Assembly: GCA_017480395.1 (NCBI GenBank)
Contig: JAFVAS010000244.1
Coordinates: forward strand, 1 to 7,411
DNA length: 7,411 bases
Reading direction: 5' to 3'
From: Oscillospiraceae bacterium
GTDB taxonomy: Bacteria; Bacillota; Clostridia; Oscillospirales; Oscillospiraceae
Part shown: in pieces, positions 6,299 to 7,411 of the stretch
How positions within the stretch are numbered: the stretch's first letter is position 1
Layout of the letters: each line of letters opens with the position of its first letter
Notes under the pieces: generated by a model
The model's database searches: none
Told to the model about the DNA's origin: nothing
Seen by the model: the letters and a program-made list of their open reading frames with translations, nothing else
Translations under genes and position numbers: made by a program

Positions 6299-7225
6299 AT
6301 GCTGCAACAGATTTTCATCGTATTCAAACAGGTCCTGACGCTGTTTTTGATGATCGGAGTGGGCTTTCTGCTGGGCCGGAAAAAGAAGATCAAGGAGTCC
6401 AGCCAGCCGGACATCATCTTTATCATGACCCGGGTGGCCCTGCCCTGCGCCATCATCCGGTCCATGTCGCTGGACGCGACGCCGGAATTTCTGCGCTCCA
6501 TCGGCTTTGCAACGCTCATCATCGTGGTGGTGACCATCGCCTCGGCGGTCATCTCGCTGTTCCTCTTCCGCTCCTATCCTCAGGAGCAGAGAAGCGTTTT
6601 GCAGATGGGCACGGTGTACAGCAACTCCGCCTTCATGGGCATCGCCCTGGTGCAGGCGGTGCTGGGGGACGAGGCCATCATCTACGCCACCCTCATCATG
6701 ATCGTGGAGACCATCTTCATGCTGATCCACTGCGAGATCACCATGTCTCAGGGGGGAAAGCCCAACCTGAAGAAGGCCTTTTTGACTCCTGGGGTCATCG
6801 GCTTTGCCGTGGGACTGGTGCTCATGCTGACCCACATCGCCCTGCCCGGGCCCATCGCCTCCACCATCAATACCATGGGCGGCATGAATACGCCCCTGGC
6901 TATGATCCTGGTGGGACTGCAGATCGCCAAGGTGGACCTGCGGACGGTGTTCAACCAGCGCAATCTCTACATCGTCGCAGCCGTCAAGCTGGTGATCCTG
7001 CCGGCAGTGATGCTGGTGGCGCTGCGGCCGCTGGGCCTTGCCGCCATTGCCTACAGCGCCATCGTCATCTGCAAGGGTACCACCCAGCCCGCTGTTTTGA
7101 GCGTGTACGCGGCGGACCACAAGCAGGACGGCGTTCTCGGCGCGCAGCTGGTGGCGCTGACCACCATTTTGCAGATCGTGACGCTGCCCATCCTGGCGGC
7201 CATCACCCAGGTGGTGGTGGGCTGA
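6299..7225 (+). CDS. AEC-family membrane transporter (auxin efflux carrier type permease)
   Basis: 308 residues from the preferred ATG (311 from the ATG at 6290). The protein is very hydrophobic, with about ten likely membrane helices in the two-times-five arrangement of the family. The first helix FKQVLTLFLMIGVGFLLG is followed by a basic cluster RKKKIK, placing that loop in the cytoplasm. Family-like segments are ALPCAIIRSM; the NSAFMGIALVQAVLGDEAIIYATL region starting at N109 (shown here as consecutive parts); PLAMILVGLQIAK at 199-211; and a Pro-containing helix LVILPAVMLVAL. Bacterial AEC proteins carry small organic acids such as malate or malonate, in or out. As the last gene of the operon, 33 nt after the CoA-transferase and just before a terminator, it may import the substrate's partner acid or export an end product. 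Direction and substrate cannot be read from sequence. Confidence 0.85.
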   Translation: MLQQIFIVFKQVLTLFLMIGVGFLLGRKKKIKESSQPDIIFIMTRVALPCAIIRSMSLDATPEFLRSIGFATLIIVVVTIASAVISLFLFRSYPQEQRSVLQMGTVYSNSAFMGIALVQAVLGDEAIIYATLIMIVETIFMLIHCEITMSQGGKPNLKKAFLTPGVIGFAVGLVLMLTHIALPGPIASTINTMGGMNTPLAMILVGLQIAKVDLRTVFNQRNLYIVAAVKLVILPAVMLVALRPLGLAAIAYSAIVICKGTTQPAVLSVYAADHKQDGVLGAQLVALTTILQIVTLPILAAITQVVVG

Positions 7226-7235
7226 GCGCCGCTTT

Positions 7236-7263
7236 CGGGGTCCGCCCGGCCGGGCGGACCCCG
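7236..7263 (+). terminator. Rho-independent terminator of the operon (28-bp perfect palindrome)
   Basis: The arm CGGGGTCCGCCCGG (7236-7249) is exactly complementary to CCGGGCGGACCCCG (7250-7263), without an unpaired centre, so the RNA would fold into a roughly 12-bp GC-rich stem with a GGCC tetraloop. It begins 11 nt after the AEC stop codon and is followed by TTTGCTGTGT, a short and imperfect T tract. Position and strength support a terminator; the weak T tract leaves some doubt. Confidence 0.8.
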
Positions 7264-7268
7264 TTTGC

Positions 7269-7394
7269 TGTGTCATCGTTCTGTGTCCCTGCCACCCCTC
7301 GCCGGGGAAACGCCCCCTTTTCTGTGACATGACACAATAAAGGCGTGGACAAGCCGCCCCGGGACATGATACAATCATACCAGTATCGACACAG
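7269..7394. repeat. Cluster of short direct and inverted repeats of a GACAYR/TGTGTC type in non-coding DNA
   Basis: GACATGACACAAT (7326-7338) recurs as GACATGATACAAT (7363-7375) with one difference, start to start 37 bp. TGTGTCAT (7269-7276) is the exact reverse complement of ATGACACA (7329-7336), and CTGTGTC (about 7281-7287) is the reverse complement of GACACAG (7388-7394). The region has no supported gene. Repeated TGT...ACA motifs near one end of a stretch resemble the multi-repeat ends of IS21-family elements, or an array of operator sites for a neighbouring gene. The identity is open. Confidence 0.5.
7346..7375 (+). promoter_or_regulatory. Possible sigma-70-type promoter reading out of the window
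   Basis: A -35-like TGGACA (7346-7351) and a -10-like TACAAT (7370-7375) are separated by 18 bp, and the -10 is preceded by TG at 7367-7368, forming an extended -10. The -10 lies within the second copy of the GACATGAYACAAT repeat. It is downstream of the operon terminator, so it would serve a gene beyond the window. Confidence 0.45.
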
Positions 7395-7411
7395 TCCCCC
7401 GTCCCGTGCCC

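Noticed and set aside
3..7225. Identification as a bai (bile acid 7-dehydroxylation) or cai (carnitine) operon
   Set aside because: Ligase plus class III CoA-transferase is shared, but the hydratase type, both permeases and the MBL protein differ, and the characteristic oxidoreductases are not seen.
6221..7378. 385-codon minus-strand open frame opposite the AEC gene
   Set aside because: Runs through the operon terminator and is His/Asp/Gln-rich low complexity; not credible as a gene.
7269..7394. CRISPR array
   Set aside because: Repeats are too short and imperfect, with only two close copies and irregular orientation.
7366..7411. Start of a gene at the ATG at 7366, open to the window end
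   Set aside because: Only 15 codons, no ribosome binding site, and the ATG falls within the repeat/promoter-like element.

Overview
This window is GC-rich (G or C at most third codon positions) and densely coded on the + strand. Strong AGGAGG-type ribosome binding sites, short gaps and a rho-independent terminator suggest an anaerobic Gram-positive bacterium of the Bacillota/Clostridia, probably a high-GC gut lineage such as the Oscillospiraceae. That placement is inferred from style and protein families, not from a marker gene.

Layout: seven genes run head-to-tail in what looks like one operon that began upstream. They are (1) the C-terminal end of a class III (CaiB/BaiF) CoA-transferase; (2) a double-hotdog MaoC/hydratase-2-like protein; (3) a GntP-family permease; (4) an MBL-fold metallohydrolase; (5) an AMP-forming acyl-CoA synthetase; (6) a complete second class III CoA-transferase, whose start overlaps gene 5 by 19 nt; (7) an AEC-family (auxin-efflux-carrier type) permease. 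A 28-bp perfect palindrome just after gene 7 looks like the operon terminator. The last ~150 bases hold no supported gene, but contain repeated GACAYR-type sequences and a promoter-like element reading out of the window. The largest internal gap, between genes 3 and 4, holds a nested hairpin/palindrome built from three copies of one 8-bp half-site.

Together the genes look like a CoA-dependent pathway for an unidentified organic acid. The acid would be carried by the GntP-like or AEC permease, activated by the ligase, have CoA moved between acids by the CoA-transferases, and be hydrated or dehydrated as the CoA thioester by the hotdog protein. The MBL protein may be a thioesterase or other hydrolase. 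The logic resembles the bai (bile acid) and cai (carnitine) operons, but the gene set matches neither, so the substrate is unknown. The strongest novelty signals are the hydratase with an altered catalytic signature (GD-T-Y-I-N-H where GD-x-N-P-L-H is usual), the MBL protein with Asp at the second metal-ligand His, and the triple half-site element between genes 3 and 4.
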